A stretch of 64,000 bases of DNA. Origin: a virus. The notes below the pieces were generated by a model that searched no databases, had not been told where the DNA came from, and saw only the letters and a list, made by a program, of their open reading frames with translations. The position numbers and the translations under genes were made by a program. Positions 9,132 through 17,151 of this stretch are shown piece by piece. Position 1 is the first letter of the stretch; every line of letters begins with the position of its first letter. Location: positions 38,285 to 102,284 of IMG/VR virus record IMGVR_UViG_3300002131_000176. One strand, written 5' to 3'.

Positions 9132-9494
9132 ATGGGTACAACAATAAGCGGAACAAATGGTGTTACCTTCCCAGATAGCACCTCAATGCAAACAGGTCAA
9201 CAGGCTTGTAAGGCGTGGGTTAACTTTAATGGCACAGGGACTGTGGCGATTAGGGCAGCCTACAATGTGAGTAGTATTACTGATAACGGAACTGGTGACT
9301 ATACGGTTAACTTTACTACGGCTATGGTGGATACAGGTTATTGTGTAACTGATGGTGATGTACTAAACCGAAATGTATCAAACGCAAAATTTGATGGAAC
9401 AGGTATAAGGTCAACAACCCAACTACAGGTGTATGCATATGACGGTGCAGCGTATTCTGATTTTGCAATAATGCAGTTTTCTGTCTTCCGCTAA
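9132..9494 (+). CDS. AWVNFNGTG fibre-locus protein (copy 3)
   Basis: 120 residues, third tandem copy. The N-terminus includes GVTFPDSTSMQTG, a phrase common in phage tail-fibre proteins, then CKAWVNFNGTGTVAIR and NVSSITDNGTGDYTVNFTTAM, ending MQFSVFR. Closest to copy 2 in the core. Likely another receptor-binding variant. Confidence 0.6.
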   Translation: MGTTISGTNGVTFPDSTSMQTGQQACKAWVNFNGTGTVAIRAAYNVSSITDNGTGDYTVNFTTAMVDTGYCVTDGDVLNRNVSNAKFDGTGIRSTTQLQVYAYDGAAYSDFAIMQFSVFR

Positions 9495-9520
9495 CCAACT
9501 AATTTTTTAAGGAGTCTAAC

Positions 9521-9706
9521 ATGGACAACAAACGAGTAATTTACCCAACAGACGAAGGCGGTGTTGCTGTCATCGTTCCCGCACCCGGCGCTACACAAGA
9601 GCAGGTGCTACAGGCTGTACCAGCAGGTAAGGCTTACAAGATAGTCGATGTGGCTGATGTGCCTAGCGACCGTACATTCCGCAACGCATGGGAATACACA
9701 GCTTAA
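9521..9706 (+). CDS. Small conserved tail-locus protein, hypothetical
   Basis: 61 residues with a strong AAGGAG ribosome site 9 bases upstream. The sequence contains VIYPTDEGGVAVIVPAPG and AGKAYKIVDVADVP, a compact fold with no membrane segment. Short proteins of this type often accompany assembly-chaperone-like genes in fibre clusters. Function unknown; possibly a fibre assembly factor. Confidence 0.5.
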   Translation: MDNKRVIYPTDEGGVAVIVPAPGATQEQVLQAVPAGKAYKIVDVADVPSDRTFRNAWEYTA

Positions 9707-9715
9707 GAGATAAAT

Positions 9716-9886
9716 ATGGACTACAAAGAACTGCTTATTAAATACATAAACCATGTTGCAGATAATGAGGGTGTTACTTTCATTAAGGACACATGGAAGG
9801 GTGATGGCTTCACTGAAGAACAGTGGGCTGAACTTATCGCGCTTGATGAACAGGCGTGGAAACAAATTAACGGAGAGACAGGATGA
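9716..9886 (+). CDS. Small acidic helical protein, hypothetical
   Basis: 56 residues, starting MDYKELLIKYINHV, with Trp residues at 27, 37 and 48. Predominantly helical and acidic. The ATG lies 9 bases after the previous stop, and the TGA overlaps the next ATG (ATGA), which supports it as a real gene in a coupled run. No family recognised. Confidence 0.5.
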   Translation: MDYKELLIKYINHVADNEGVTFIKDTWKGDGFTEEQWAELIALDEQAWKQINGETG

Positions 9887-10110
9887 TTACAGTTAACGTA
9901 GACAAAGCAAAGGGCATTGCCCATGAAGTTCGCCGTGCCAAGCGCACTGAAGAGTTTGCACCACTGGATGTAAAGGCTACTATCCCATCTGAGGCTGTAG
10001 CGGCTGAAGAGGCACGTGCTGCCATTCGTACCAAGTATGAAGGTGTACAAACGTCTATTGATGCTGCCGCTGATGTGGACGCATTGAAAGCTATCGTCGA
10101 GGGGTTGTAA
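9883..10110 (+). CDS. Small helical tail-locus protein, hypothetical
   Basis: 75 residues, start coupled by ATGA to the previous gene and stop overlapping the next ATG by one base. Ala-, Glu- and Lys-rich helices (KAKGIAHEVRRAKRTEEFAPLD, AAEEARAAIRTKYEGVQ) suggest a coiled or chaperone-like protein. Similar short proteins accompany fibre genes in other phages. Function unknown. Confidence 0.5.
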   Translation: MITVNVDKAKGIAHEVRRAKRTEEFAPLDVKATIPSEAVAAEEARAAIRTKYEGVQTSIDAAADVDALKAIVEGL

Positions 10111-10739
10111 TGTCTAAGGTTGTTATTGCTGGGGATGCCAGCGGGACGGGAACGTTCACAATTAGTGCACCTAACGGCAATACCGACCGGACGCTGACGC
10201 TTCCTGATGAAGCTGGGACGGTGTTGACGAGTGCGGGTGTACCTGCTAGTGCTATGCCAGCGGGGAGTGTGTTGCAGGTGGTTCAGGGTTATCTGGGAAC
10301 AACTGCTTCAGCCTCTACTAGCAACGATACAACAGTAGACACTGGACTACAAGCAAGTATTACGCCATCTAGCGCAAGCTCAAAAATATTAGTTCAATAC
10401 AATGTATTTTTAGGTCAACAAGACTCATACAATATGTTTGTTCGTATTTTAAGAGATTCAACATATATAGGAAATGGAACATCAGAAGGTGGAAGACCAG
10501 TTGGGAACGCGGTTGCAAACAACTACCATTCAACTAATGATGGATATTCAGTATCTCCAACTTCAAACGTTTATTTAGACAGCCCAAACACTACATCTAG
10601 TATAACTTATAAGATACAAATGGGCTGTTATGGTGGGAATCTTGTTTATATCAATAGATCGCATATTTTTCAAGCCTCGGCAGGAGCATACGACACAATT
10701 CCCTTATCCACAATAACACTTATGGAGATTGCGGCATGA
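10110..10739 (+). CDS. Tail-fibre protein, QVVQ/ITPSS family (copy 3)
   Basis: 209 residues. The N-terminus GTFTISAPNGNTDRTLTLPDEAGTV is a standard tail-fibre shaft segment in many phages. It continues into the family core MPAGSVLQVVQ, ASITPSSASSKILVQYN, LDSPNTTSSITYKIQ and VYINRS, and ends in LMEIAA. This copy keeps a fuller N-terminal shaft than copies 1 and 2. Starts and stops overlap the neighbours by 1 and 4 bases. Confidence 0.65.
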   Translation: MSKVVIAGDASGTGTFTISAPNGNTDRTLTLPDEAGTVLTSAGVPASAMPAGSVLQVVQGYLGTTASASTSNDTTVDTGLQASITPSSASSKILVQYNVFLGQQDSYNMFVRILRDSTYIGNGTSEGGRPVGNAVANNYHSTNDGYSVSPTSNVYLDSPNTTSSITYKIQMGCYGGNLVYINRSHIFQASAGAYDTIPLSTITLMEIAA

Positions 10740-11023
10740 TTGACAAACCAAAAGCACTTCAATCTCTACGACCCAACGCTCAGTGGGTTCTGCGTGGCGA
10801 TGTTCTTGAATGGCTGGACACTGAGCAAACGCAACCAACAGAAGCCGAAATCACAGCCGAAGTTGCTCGCCTACAAGCTGAGTACGACAACAAAGAATAC
10901 CAGCGCCAACGTGCCCAAGCCTACCCATCAATTGCTGACCAGCTAGATTTAATCTACCACGAAGGCGTTGACGCTTGGAAGGCTCAGATTGCCGCAGTGA
11001 AACAGGAGTATCCAAAGCCATGA
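10736..11023 (+). CDS. XkdW-like tail-fibre assembly protein
   Basis: 95 residues. The N-terminus (NAQWVLRGDVLEWLD) is followed by a charged helix and a C-terminal YPSIADQLDLIYHEGVDAWK, then IAAVKQEYPKP. This matches the C-terminal signature of XkdW-like and tail-fibre assembly proteins found beside fibre genes. A related C-terminus occurs in the protein at 15505. Overlaps both neighbours by ATGA. Confidence 0.6.
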   Translation: MIDKPKALQSLRPNAQWVLRGDVLEWLDTEQTQPTEAEITAEVARLQAEYDNKEYQRQRAQAYPSIADQLDLIYHEGVDAWKAQIAAVKQEYPKP

Positions 11024-11223
11024 CATTTGAACAATGGTTTGCCTCACTAGGCGGTGGCTATTATAGCTACGAAGATTTATTCCGTGAGTGCTGGGCTAAC
11101 GCTACTGAAAGCGCCGCCAAGGTTGTGGATGAAATGGCAGAGGATCAAGAAAGAGAGTACGAGCCTACGCCAGCAATTCAATGGACTTTAAACAAAGCCG
11201 CAGAGATAAGGGCAAACAAATGA
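11020..11223 (+). CDS. Small acidic protein, hypothetical
   Basis: 67 residues from the ATG at 11020, chosen because it overlaps the previous stop (ATGA); a longer upstream start would lie deep inside that gene. Starts MTFEQWFASLGGGYY and continues as acidic helices (ESAAKVVDEMAEDQERE). No family recognised. It is in the coupled gene run and stops in an ATGA overlap with the next gene. Confidence 0.5.
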   Translation: MTFEQWFASLGGGYYSYEDLFRECWANATESAAKVVDEMAEDQEREYEPTPAIQWTLNKAAEIRANK

Positions 11224-12338
11224 GCACATTAGCAACAAACGCCATCACTGACGCTAGCGGTGGCAACACAGCAACCATAAACGGGCAAACGCCTACCGTG
11301 TCAAACATGGCTGGGCGCAACCGCCTGATAAATTCAGATATGCGGATTGACCAGAGGAACGCTGGGGCGAGTGTTACAAACGATAGTGCTGATCTTAAGT
11401 TTGCTGTCGACAGGACAAACATATATGGTGCGGTTTCATCTAAGTTCACAGCCCAACAAAATGCTGGTTCTGTAACACCACCAGCTGGATTTTCAAACTA
11501 TCTTGGTTGTACTTCATCCTCCGCTTACACTGTCGGTGCTAACGAAAACTTTTGGGTTCAGCAAAGAATTGAGGGCTACAATGTTGCCGACTTGGATTGG
11601 GGAACTGCAAACGCCAAGACTGTAACGCTTTCGTTTTGGGTGCGGTCTAGTCTTACAGGAACATTTGGCGGGTCTTTTCAAAACTCAGCATCAAACAGAA
11701 GTTATCCTTTCACATATACCATCAACACGGCAAACACTTGGGAGCAAAAGACAGTTACTGTGGTTGGAGATACCAGCGGCACATGGCTAACAACTAATGG
11801 TGTTGGTATAAAAGTAACTTGGGGGCTTGGTATTGGTTCAACATACAGCGGTACTGCTGGCGCATGGGCTGGGGCCAACTACAACGCTCCAACAGGCGCA
11901 GTCAGCGTAGTCGGCACAAGCGGAGCAACCTTTTACATCACAGGCGTACAACTCGAAGCGGGAAGCGTAGCGACTCCTTTTGAGCGTAGGCAGTATGGGC
12001 AGGAGTTGGCGTTGTGTCAGCGGTATTATGAGTGGGGAGCCGCTTCTGGTTCTGGTTACGCAGCGATTACAGCTATCTTTGACGCTGGCTCTACTTCTAA
12101 TATTGACTTTAAAGTATCAAAAAGAGTAGTTCCAACGATGACAAATATGACTTTGTCTGGCAACCAATATCCAAATAATCAAAGCAATAGTGTGCCCCGA
12201 TACGAAGGCGGATATTCGCGTGGTTTTAGATATACGACAGAACATAATACCACGTTTTGGAACGTCACTACTGGCGCTGGCGGGTCTGGAGGCCCAGCAG
12301 GACATCAAATAATTTGGAACGCTAACGCGGAGTTATAA
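11220..12338 (+). CDS. Tail-fibre protein with RN(R/L)LINSDM domain
   Basis: 372 residues from the ATG at 11220 (ATGA overlap). The motif [19 protein letters not shown] near residue 32 is a hallmark of a widespread phage tail-fibre domain (usual form RNLLINGxMxxxQRG). It is followed by a carbohydrate-binding-like jelly roll ([27 protein letters not shown]) and the [18 protein letters not shown] motif near residue 250, then a variable tip of about 100 residues. Probably a receptor- or glycan-binding fibre. Confidence 0.75.
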   Translation: MSTLATNAITDASGGNTATINGQTPTVSNMAGRNRLINSDMRIDQRNAGASVTNDSADLKFAVDRTNIYGAVSSKFTAQQNAGSVTPPAGFSNYLGCTSSSAYTVGANENFWVQQRIEGYNVADLDWGTANAKTVTLSFWVRSSLTGTFGGSFQNSASNRSYPFTYTINTANTWEQKTVTVVGDTSGTWLTTNGVGIKVTWGLGIGSTYSGTAGAWAGANYNAPTGAVSVVGTSGATFYITGVQLEAGSVATPFERRQYGQELALCQRYYEWGAASGSGYAAITAIFDAGSTSNIDFKVSKRVVPTMTNMTLSGNQYPNNQSNSVPRYEGGYSRGFRYTTEHNTTFWNVTTGAGGSGGPAGHQIIWNANAEL

Positions 12339-12340
12339 AA

Positions 12341-12493
12341 ATGATTTACAAATTAACTAGTGAAAAATATGGCGCTCAGGTTCAACGGCTGTCCGACAAC
12401 GCCTTTATCCCCTTCGACCCTGCCAACACAGATTACCAAGAATACCTGAAGTGGCTGGACGAGGGTAATACACCAGAACCCGCAGATGAATGA
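12341..12493 (+). CDS. Small fibre-locus protein, hypothetical
   Basis: 50 residues starting [17 protein letters not shown], with [21 protein letters not shown] in the second half. The [21 protein letters not shown] pattern is common in short proteins adjacent to phage tail-fibre genes and is related to assembly-chaperone C-termini. It starts 2 bases after the previous stop. Confidence 0.55.
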   Translation: MIYKLTSEKYGAQVQRLSDNAFIPFDPANTDYQEYLKWLDEGNTPEPADE

Positions 12494-12497
12494 CTTA

Positions 12498-12505
12498 TAT
12501 AAATA
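12498..12505 (+). promoter_or_regulatory. T4-type late promoter box
   Basis: Exact TATAAATA, the T4 late -10 element recognised by gp55. The expected start is about 6 bases downstream, giving a leader of roughly 20 bases before the fibre gene at 12531. Confidence 0.7.
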
Positions 12506-12530
12506 CTATTAAAATTAATCGGAATCAATT

Positions 12531-13505
12531 ATGAGTTATTTGGGCATACCTCCTTTCGGTAAAACAATTAGAACTATAACTGAAATTATAGCTGATTCAG
12601 CACAGTCAAGCTTTTCTATCACCGGTGGTTATGTTACTGGCTATGTTGATGTTTATCTTAATGGTGTTGCACTATCCTCATCCGATTTTACTGCAACTGA
12701 TAACACAAATGTGGTGCTTCAAGTACCAGCTGCGGCATCTGATGAATTTAAATCTATAGCATATTTTCCAGTATCACTCGTTGATATATACAGAAAAAGT
12801 GAAGTACTTGGCCTGGCTGGAACTTCATTTCTTGCCTATGATTCAAATCTACAATCATTTGTAAACACATTTACGTTACCTGTTGCCGACGGCACCACAG
12901 GGCAAGTTCTTCAGACTAATAGCTCAGGCATATTATCCTTTGTAGATGTAGCCGCAGATGGCGTAGACTCTGCCGCTATTACTAATCTGATTGATTCTGA
13001 TTATGTGTTTAATAAATCATCGCTTCGATACGATGTATATGATAGCGTTGGTGCGTATTCATATACGCAGGCTGTTAGTATGCAGTTTTACCCAGTAGCA
13101 ACAGAAAATGGTGGTACGGTTAAAATCAATCCTAAGTTTAAATACTTAGATTCTGTTGGTACAGAGTTTGAAGCTGATGTTCACTTTACGTCTGATTTCA
13201 TTGATTCGTACTATATTCAGGCAATGATTGCTGCATCAGCACCAGCACCTGTTACTGCTTTTGGTAGCGTTGATGTTTCTGGTGATATTATACCTACATT
13301 AAATGCAACGTATGATTTAGGAAGTACTTCATTACGTTGGAATAACATATACACTAGTGACTTAAATTTAAAGAACGCATTCGGTGATTGGACCATTGTT
13401 GAGGGTGATGAAGATTTATTCTTATATAATAACAAAAAAAGTAAAACATATAAATTCGCATTAATAGAAGTTGACCCATCAACAGTACCGCCTAAAAGGG
13501 GTTAA
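12531..13505 (+). CDS. T4-like marine-phage tail-fibre/structural protein
   Basis: 324 residues. An N-terminal beta-rich attachment domain (about 1-100; AQSSFSITGGYVTGYVDVYLNG) is typical of cyanophage-like fibres. A middle shaft has GTTGQVLQTNSSGILSF, and a C-terminal signature YDLGSTSLRWNNIYTSDLNL is followed by WTIVEGDEDLFLYN and PPKRG. That C-terminal block recurs in T4-like environmental structural proteins. It has its own late promoter just upstream. Confidence 0.7.
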   Translation: MSYLGIPPFGKTIRTITEIIADSAQSSFSITGGYVTGYVDVYLNGVALSSSDFTATDNTNVVLQVPAAASDEFKSIAYFPVSLVDIYRKSEVLGLAGTSFLAYDSNLQSFVNTFTLPVADGTTGQVLQTNSSGILSFVDVAADGVDSAAITNLIDSDYVFNKSSLRYDVYDSVGAYSYTQAVSMQFYPVATENGGTVKINPKFKYLDSVGTEFEADVHFTSDFIDSYYIQAMIAASAPAPVTAFGSVDVSGDIIPTLNATYDLGSTSLRWNNIYTSDLNLKNAFGDWTIVEGDEDLFLYNNKKSKTYKFALIEVDPSTVPPKRG

Positions 13506-13508
13506 GCA

Positions 13509-14168
13509 ATGCCAATAATTGGAACTGTTCAATTCAATGATGGTACTACCCAAAGTACGAAATTTGATAGTACTATGGATACCGGGATACCTATTAGTAT
13601 AAATTATTATAATACCGCAGGTGCACATACATGGACTAAACCTACTGGATGTACTAATGTATTGGTAAAAATTATCGGTGGTGGTGGTGGTGCCGCAGGT
13701 TATTGTGAAAGTGGTGGCGGCGGTGGATATGCAGAGGAAAACATCGACGTATCAGCCGTAAGCACCGTTGCTGTAACCGTAGGCGGTGGTGGTGGTGCTG
13801 TGGGATATTATGCCGCAGCTGGTGATGGTGGTACCAGTAGTTTTGGATCTTATTGTAGCGCCACTGGCGGGTATGGTTCAAATAGAAACTATAGTCATAC
13901 TGGCGGTCATGGTGGCGTTGGTAGTAATGGCGGTATTAACCTATACGGTGGCGATGGTACTGGCCACGCAAACAGCGCAGGACATTACCCCGGCGGTACT
14001 GGTGGTGGCACTTATTTAGGTGGCGGTAGTACTGTGAATAGATCTACTACAACTACACAGATGGATATAGGATCACCTGGATGTGGTGGGCCTGGTGGCA
14101 GAACGAATGACGGCGGTGCCGGTAATGCAGGTCAACCAGGCGCAGTGATTGTTTATTCTTTTAAGTGA
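13509..14168 (+). CDS. Glycine-rich adhesin, tandem copy 1
   Basis: 219 residues. The N-terminus IIGTVQFNDGTTQSTKFDST is a fibre-joining segment. From residue 38, HTWTKPTGCTNVLVKIIGGGGGAAGY begins a glycine-rich domain ending GAVIVYSFK. Two paralogues follow directly. The domain type matches glycine-rich receptor-binding proteins thought to fold as polyglycine-II sandwiches. The loop sequences between glycine runs differ among copies. Confidence 0.7.
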   Translation: MPIIGTVQFNDGTTQSTKFDSTMDTGIPISINYYNTAGAHTWTKPTGCTNVLVKIIGGGGGAAGYCESGGGGGYAEENIDVSAVSTVAVTVGGGGGAVGYYAAAGDGGTSSFGSYCSATGGYGSNRNYSHTGGHGGVGSNGGINLYGGDGTGHANSAGHYPGGTGGGTYLGGGSTVNRSTTTTQMDIGSPGCGGPGGRTNDGGAGNAGQPGAVIVYSFK

Positions 14169-14527
14169 GAAAATTATGGCAATAAATGGAACAGTTCAAT
14201 TCACTGATGGTACAACCCAAGCTACAAAATTTGATTCAACCGATGATCAGGGAAAAATAATACAAATTAACTCTTATACCACAGCAGGTACTCATACATG
14301 GACTAAGCCTAGTGGTTGCACAAAAGCTTTGGTGCAGGTTGTAGGAGCTGGGGGCGGTGGGGCCAGCTATAACGAATCCGGTGGTGCTGGTGGTTATTCA
14401 GAAAAACTAGTTGATGTATCAGCAGTAAGTACAGTAACAGTGACAATAGGTGGAGGTGGTGGTGCTGTAGGTTATTATGCCGCAGCTGGTGATGGTGGTA
14501 CCAGTAGTTTTGGATCTTATTGTAGCG
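13807..14527 (+). repeat. 54-base identical direct repeat shared by two adhesin genes
   Basis: Bases 13807-13860 and 14474-14527 are identical over 54 bases although the surrounding genes differ clearly. Bases 15141-15180 in the third copy match with one difference. The span given covers the two perfect copies. This looks like a substrate for recombination or recent gene conversion between tandem adhesins. Confidence 0.8.
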
Positions 14528-14832
14528 CAACCGGTGGCTATGGTGCAAATAGAAATTCCAATCATACTGGTGGAGTTGGCGGCGCAGGCACGGGTGGCGA
14601 TATTAATGTACGCGGAGGCTCAGGCACTGGACATGGAAATACAGGTGGCCGAGAAGCGGTTGGCCGTGGTGGTAAAAGTTTTTTTGGTGGAGGCTCCGGC
14701 GCATCTCATTCAACTAATACGGGTAATCTTAATCCCGGCAGTCCGGGTGCTGGTGGTGTAGGTGGTGCAATGCAAAATTGGGCTGGTACCAATGGATCCA
14801 TTGGCGCAGTCATAGTTTATTCATATAAATAA
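14176..14832 (+). CDS. Glycine-rich adhesin, tandem copy 2
   Basis: 218 residues from the ATG at 14176, 7 bases after the previous stop; the upstream in-frame ATG at 14149 lies inside the previous gene. Same plan as copy 1: INGTVQFTDGTTQATKFDST, THTWTKPSGCTKALVQVVG, glycine runs, GAVIVYSYK end. The region around residues 140-205 is specific to this copy and probably faces the receptor. Confidence 0.7.
   Translation: MAINGTVQFTDGTTQATKFDSTDDQGKIIQINSYTTAGTHTWTKPSGCTKALVQVVGAGGGGASYNESGGAGGYSEKLVDVSAVSTVTVTIGGGGGAVGYYAAAGDGGTSSFGSYCSATGGYGANRNSNHTGGVGGAGTGGDINVRGGSGTGHGNTGGREAVGRGGKSFFGGGSGASHSTNTGNLNPGSPGAGGVGGAMQNWAGTNGSIGAVIVYSYK
14824..14831 (+). promoter_or_regulatory. T4-type late promoter box inside a gene end
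   Basis: Exact TATAAATA, overlapping the stop of the previous gene. The expected start (about 14837) is only 3 bases before the ATG at 14840, so the transcript would be nearly leaderless for that gene and more useful for the genes after it. Confidence 0.45.
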
Positions 14833-14839
14833 ATACAAG

Positions 14840-15502
14840 ATGTCATTAATTACTGGATCAATTACTTTTACTGATGGTACTACTCAAACTACGAAGTTTG
14901 ACAGTACAAACGATACTGGTAAAGTTAAGTCAATATCATCATATATCACAGCAGGTACTCATACATGGACTAAGCCTAGCGGATGCACCAGTGTATTAGT
15001 TAAAGTGGTTGGTGGCGGTGGCGGCGCAGCTGGTTATTGCGAAAGTGGTGGCGGTGGTGGTTACTCGGAAAAAATCATAGATGTATCAGCAGTAAGTACA
15101 GTAACAGTGACAGTAGGTGGTGGCGGCGGCGCAGTAGGTTATTATGCCGCAGCTGGTGATGGTAGTACCAGTAGTTTTGGTAGTTATTTATCAGCTAGTG
15201 GTGGTTATGGCGCAAATAGAAATTATAGTCATACTGGTGGAGTTCCAGGTCTCGGATCATCAGGTAATGTAAATCTTTACGGGGCTATGGGCACTGGTCA
15301 TGGAAACAGTATGGGGCATGGTGGATTAGGCCGTGGTGGTGATACATATTTGGGTGGTGGAAGAGGCCCTAATAGAGCCAACAACGGTGGTGTTGTCGGG
15401 CCAGGCGCGCCGGGATCAGGAGGTTCTGGTTGGCGCACAAATGAAAGTGGCACAGGTACTCCTGGAAATGCAGGAGCAGTTATTATTTTGGAGTTTTCTT
15501 AA
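14840..15502 (+). CDS. Glycine-rich adhesin, tandem copy 3
   Basis: 220 residues: SLITGSITFTDGTTQTTKFDST, THTWTKPSGCTSVLVKVVGG, glycine-rich body with VGYYAAAGDGSTSSFGSY, and an end GAVIILEFS. The gene starts 7 bases after the previous stop. The variable part around residues 140-200 differs from copies 1 and 2. Three adjacent copies suggest a receptor-binding repertoire or a source of recombinants. Confidence 0.7.
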   Translation: MSLITGSITFTDGTTQTTKFDSTNDTGKVKSISSYITAGTHTWTKPSGCTSVLVKVVGGGGGAAGYCESGGGGGYSEKIIDVSAVSTVTVTVGGGGGAVGYYAAAGDGSTSSFGSYLSASGGYGANRNYSHTGGVPGLGSSGNVNLYGAMGTGHGNSMGHGGLGRGGDTYLGGGRGPNRANNGGVVGPGAPGSGGSGWRTNESGTGTPGNAGAVIILEFS

Positions 15503-15504
15503 AC

Positions 15505-15900
15505 ATGAAAAAAGCATTATTGAATAGTTTAGAACCAGGCCGAGTGTGTGATGTTGTTGATCTGGGCAATGAGTTTGAAGCAGCAGCTTCGTTCCGATGG
15601 GTTGATTGCCCAGACGACACATTGACATCACATACATATAATGAATCCAGTGGAGAATTTATTGCATTTGATCCACTTACACAACCTGGATTTGCTGACA
15701 ATGCATACAAGCTTGCCAGAGCCGTAGCCTATACTGGTATTGGTGACCAATTGGACATGTTGTACAAGGAAATTTTAGCAAATGGGACCATATCTGCAAC
15801 AGGTCCCTGGGCAAGTCATATTACAGCAGTAAAAGCACAGATACCAAAAGATGATCCAGCAGCAGTACTAACTTATATAAGAAATAATCCTCCAGCGTAA
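15505..15900 (+). CDS. XkdW-like/tail-fibre assembly protein
   Basis: 131 residues. The N-terminal half (PGRVCDVVDLGNEFEAAASFRWVDCPDD) and the C-terminal AYTGIGDQLDMLYKEI with HITAVKAQIPKDDP resemble tail-fibre assembly/XkdW-like proteins; the same C-terminal signature is in the protein at 10736. It follows the three glycine-rich adhesins by 2 bases and could be their chaperone. Confidence 0.6.
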   Translation: MKKALLNSLEPGRVCDVVDLGNEFEAAASFRWVDCPDDTLTSHTYNESSGEFIAFDPLTQPGFADNAYKLARAVAYTGIGDQLDMLYKEILANGTISATGPWASHITAVKAQIPKDDPAAVLTYIRNNPPA

Positions 15901-15921
15901 ATTTACAGTGATAATTATTTT

Positions 15922-17151
15922 ATGAATACATTTCGAAGATTTTCAATAGCACATTATGACAAATTTCATGGTAATTACACACATACCTATTATACAATTT
16001 TAAAAAACGCAGATCAGGCATTTAGAGATAATATCCATGATGTCTATTTTGGAAAATATTTTTATTATACTTACAACGGTGAGGATAAACGTTGCGGCAA
16101 TCCAATGGGTGTTGAAGCCAGTGATGAACAAATAGAATATCTTTTTAAAATACAAAACGAATTAGGCATTGAAATTTCACTTACTGTGAATACAATGGAA
16201 TTTCCACACGAAGTTGTATTTAATGATGAAATTAGGCAACAATTTGTGGAATGGATTGGTGGATTTTATGATCGTGGCTTGAGAAGCTGTACCATATCAT
16301 CAACACATATTATGCGTACAGGTGAACTGCAAAATAGATGTCCTGATATGAGATGGAAAAGCACTGTAAATCAAATCTGTGCAGATGCTCAGCAGTTTAT
16401 TGATTTTGCATATTTGGGATATAATACAATATTATTGGATAGAAGTTTAAATAGAAATATTAAAGAACTTAGACGAATTAAACGAGCACAGGATTATTTA
16501 AATGAGAAAAATCCCAGAAAAAAGGTTTTAACCTCATTGCTTGTGGCCGAATCATGTGTCTATAGTTGTCCATTTAAACGCGAGCATGATTCAGTGGGTG
16601 AAGTTATTAGCACTGATTATTTTAAAGGCCCGGCCAATCTAACCTGCAACGGTTGGCGAGGTTCAGAGCAATTTATAAAATTGCCTAGGTCTGGAATAAA
16701 CTTGGTTGCAAGTTCCAGTGATTCATATAACCAATGGCTTGATCTGGTCGATGTATTAAAAGTTTCTGGCCGATTGTCTACTCCAATGTTTGATCACTCG
16801 TCAATTGAACACATGAAGGCTGTATGGTTTTATAGTGGAAACCCAAAAACAAAACAGACAATAACTTTTAAGGGTGAAACAATTTATGCTGATAACTTTC
16901 AAGATATATTAGATAATAATTTAGAACCAATACATGATTGGATTCCTGGTTGGATTGATACCAGACATACCAAAGATGACTTTAGGTCAACTTATAAAAA
17001 GTATTCAGGTATTTGGTCTACCGATGGTGGTAAAAGATTAGAGAAATTGTTAACCAGCTGTAAAAATCAATGTTGGGATTGCCACGAATGTGAACGTACA
17101 TTTGGTATGGAAGATATAGATTCTGCTTTGCAGCTACGCGTAAAAACATGA
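15922..17151 (+). CDS. U32-peptidase-like Fe-S protein
   Basis: 409 residues. The body resembles the TIM-barrel of the U32 family (UbiU/UbiV, TrhP and RlhA relatives), with SLLVAESCVYSCPFKREHD around residue 210 (C212, C216) and a further Cys at 242. The C-terminus has a cluster C380, C384, C387, C390 (CKNQCWDCHEC). Members of this family bind [4Fe-4S] and act in O2-independent hydroxylation of quinones, tRNA or rRNA rather than as proteases. No radical-SAM CxxxCxxC is evident near the N-terminus. It overlaps the oxygenase gene by ATGA, so the three genes form an operon. The substrate is unknown. Confidence 0.5.
   Translation: MNTFRRFSIAHYDKFHGNYTHTYYTILKNADQAFRDNIHDVYFGKYFYYTYNGEDKRCGNPMGVEASDEQIEYLFKIQNELGIEISLTVNTMEFPHEVVFNDEIRQQFVEWIGGFYDRGLRSCTISSTHIMRTGELQNRCPDMRWKSTVNQICADAQQFIDFAYLGYNTILLDRSLNRNIKELRRIKRAQDYLNEKNPRKKVLTSLLVAESCVYSCPFKREHDSVGEVISTDYFKGPANLTCNGWRGSEQFIKLPRSGINLVASSSDSYNQWLDLVDVLKVSGRLSTPMFDHSSIEHMKAVWFYSGNPKTKQTITFKGETIYADNFQDILDNNLEPIHDWIPGWIDTRHTKDDFRSTYKKYSGIWSTDGGKRLEKLLTSCKNQCWDCHECERTFGMEDIDSALQLRVKT

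Noticed and set aside
9709-9716. GATAAATA late promoter at the start of the small gene 9716
   Set aside because: It overlaps the ATG itself and the surrounding genes are translationally coupled, so a promoter there makes little sense.
9608-10050. Two minus-strand frames (85 and 109 residues)
   Set aside because: They overlap a well-coupled + strand gene series with overlapping starts and stops; they look like chance frames.
13509-15502. Diversity-generating retroelement
   Set aside because: Repeats with variable regions suggested it, but no reverse transcriptase or template repeat is visible in the window.
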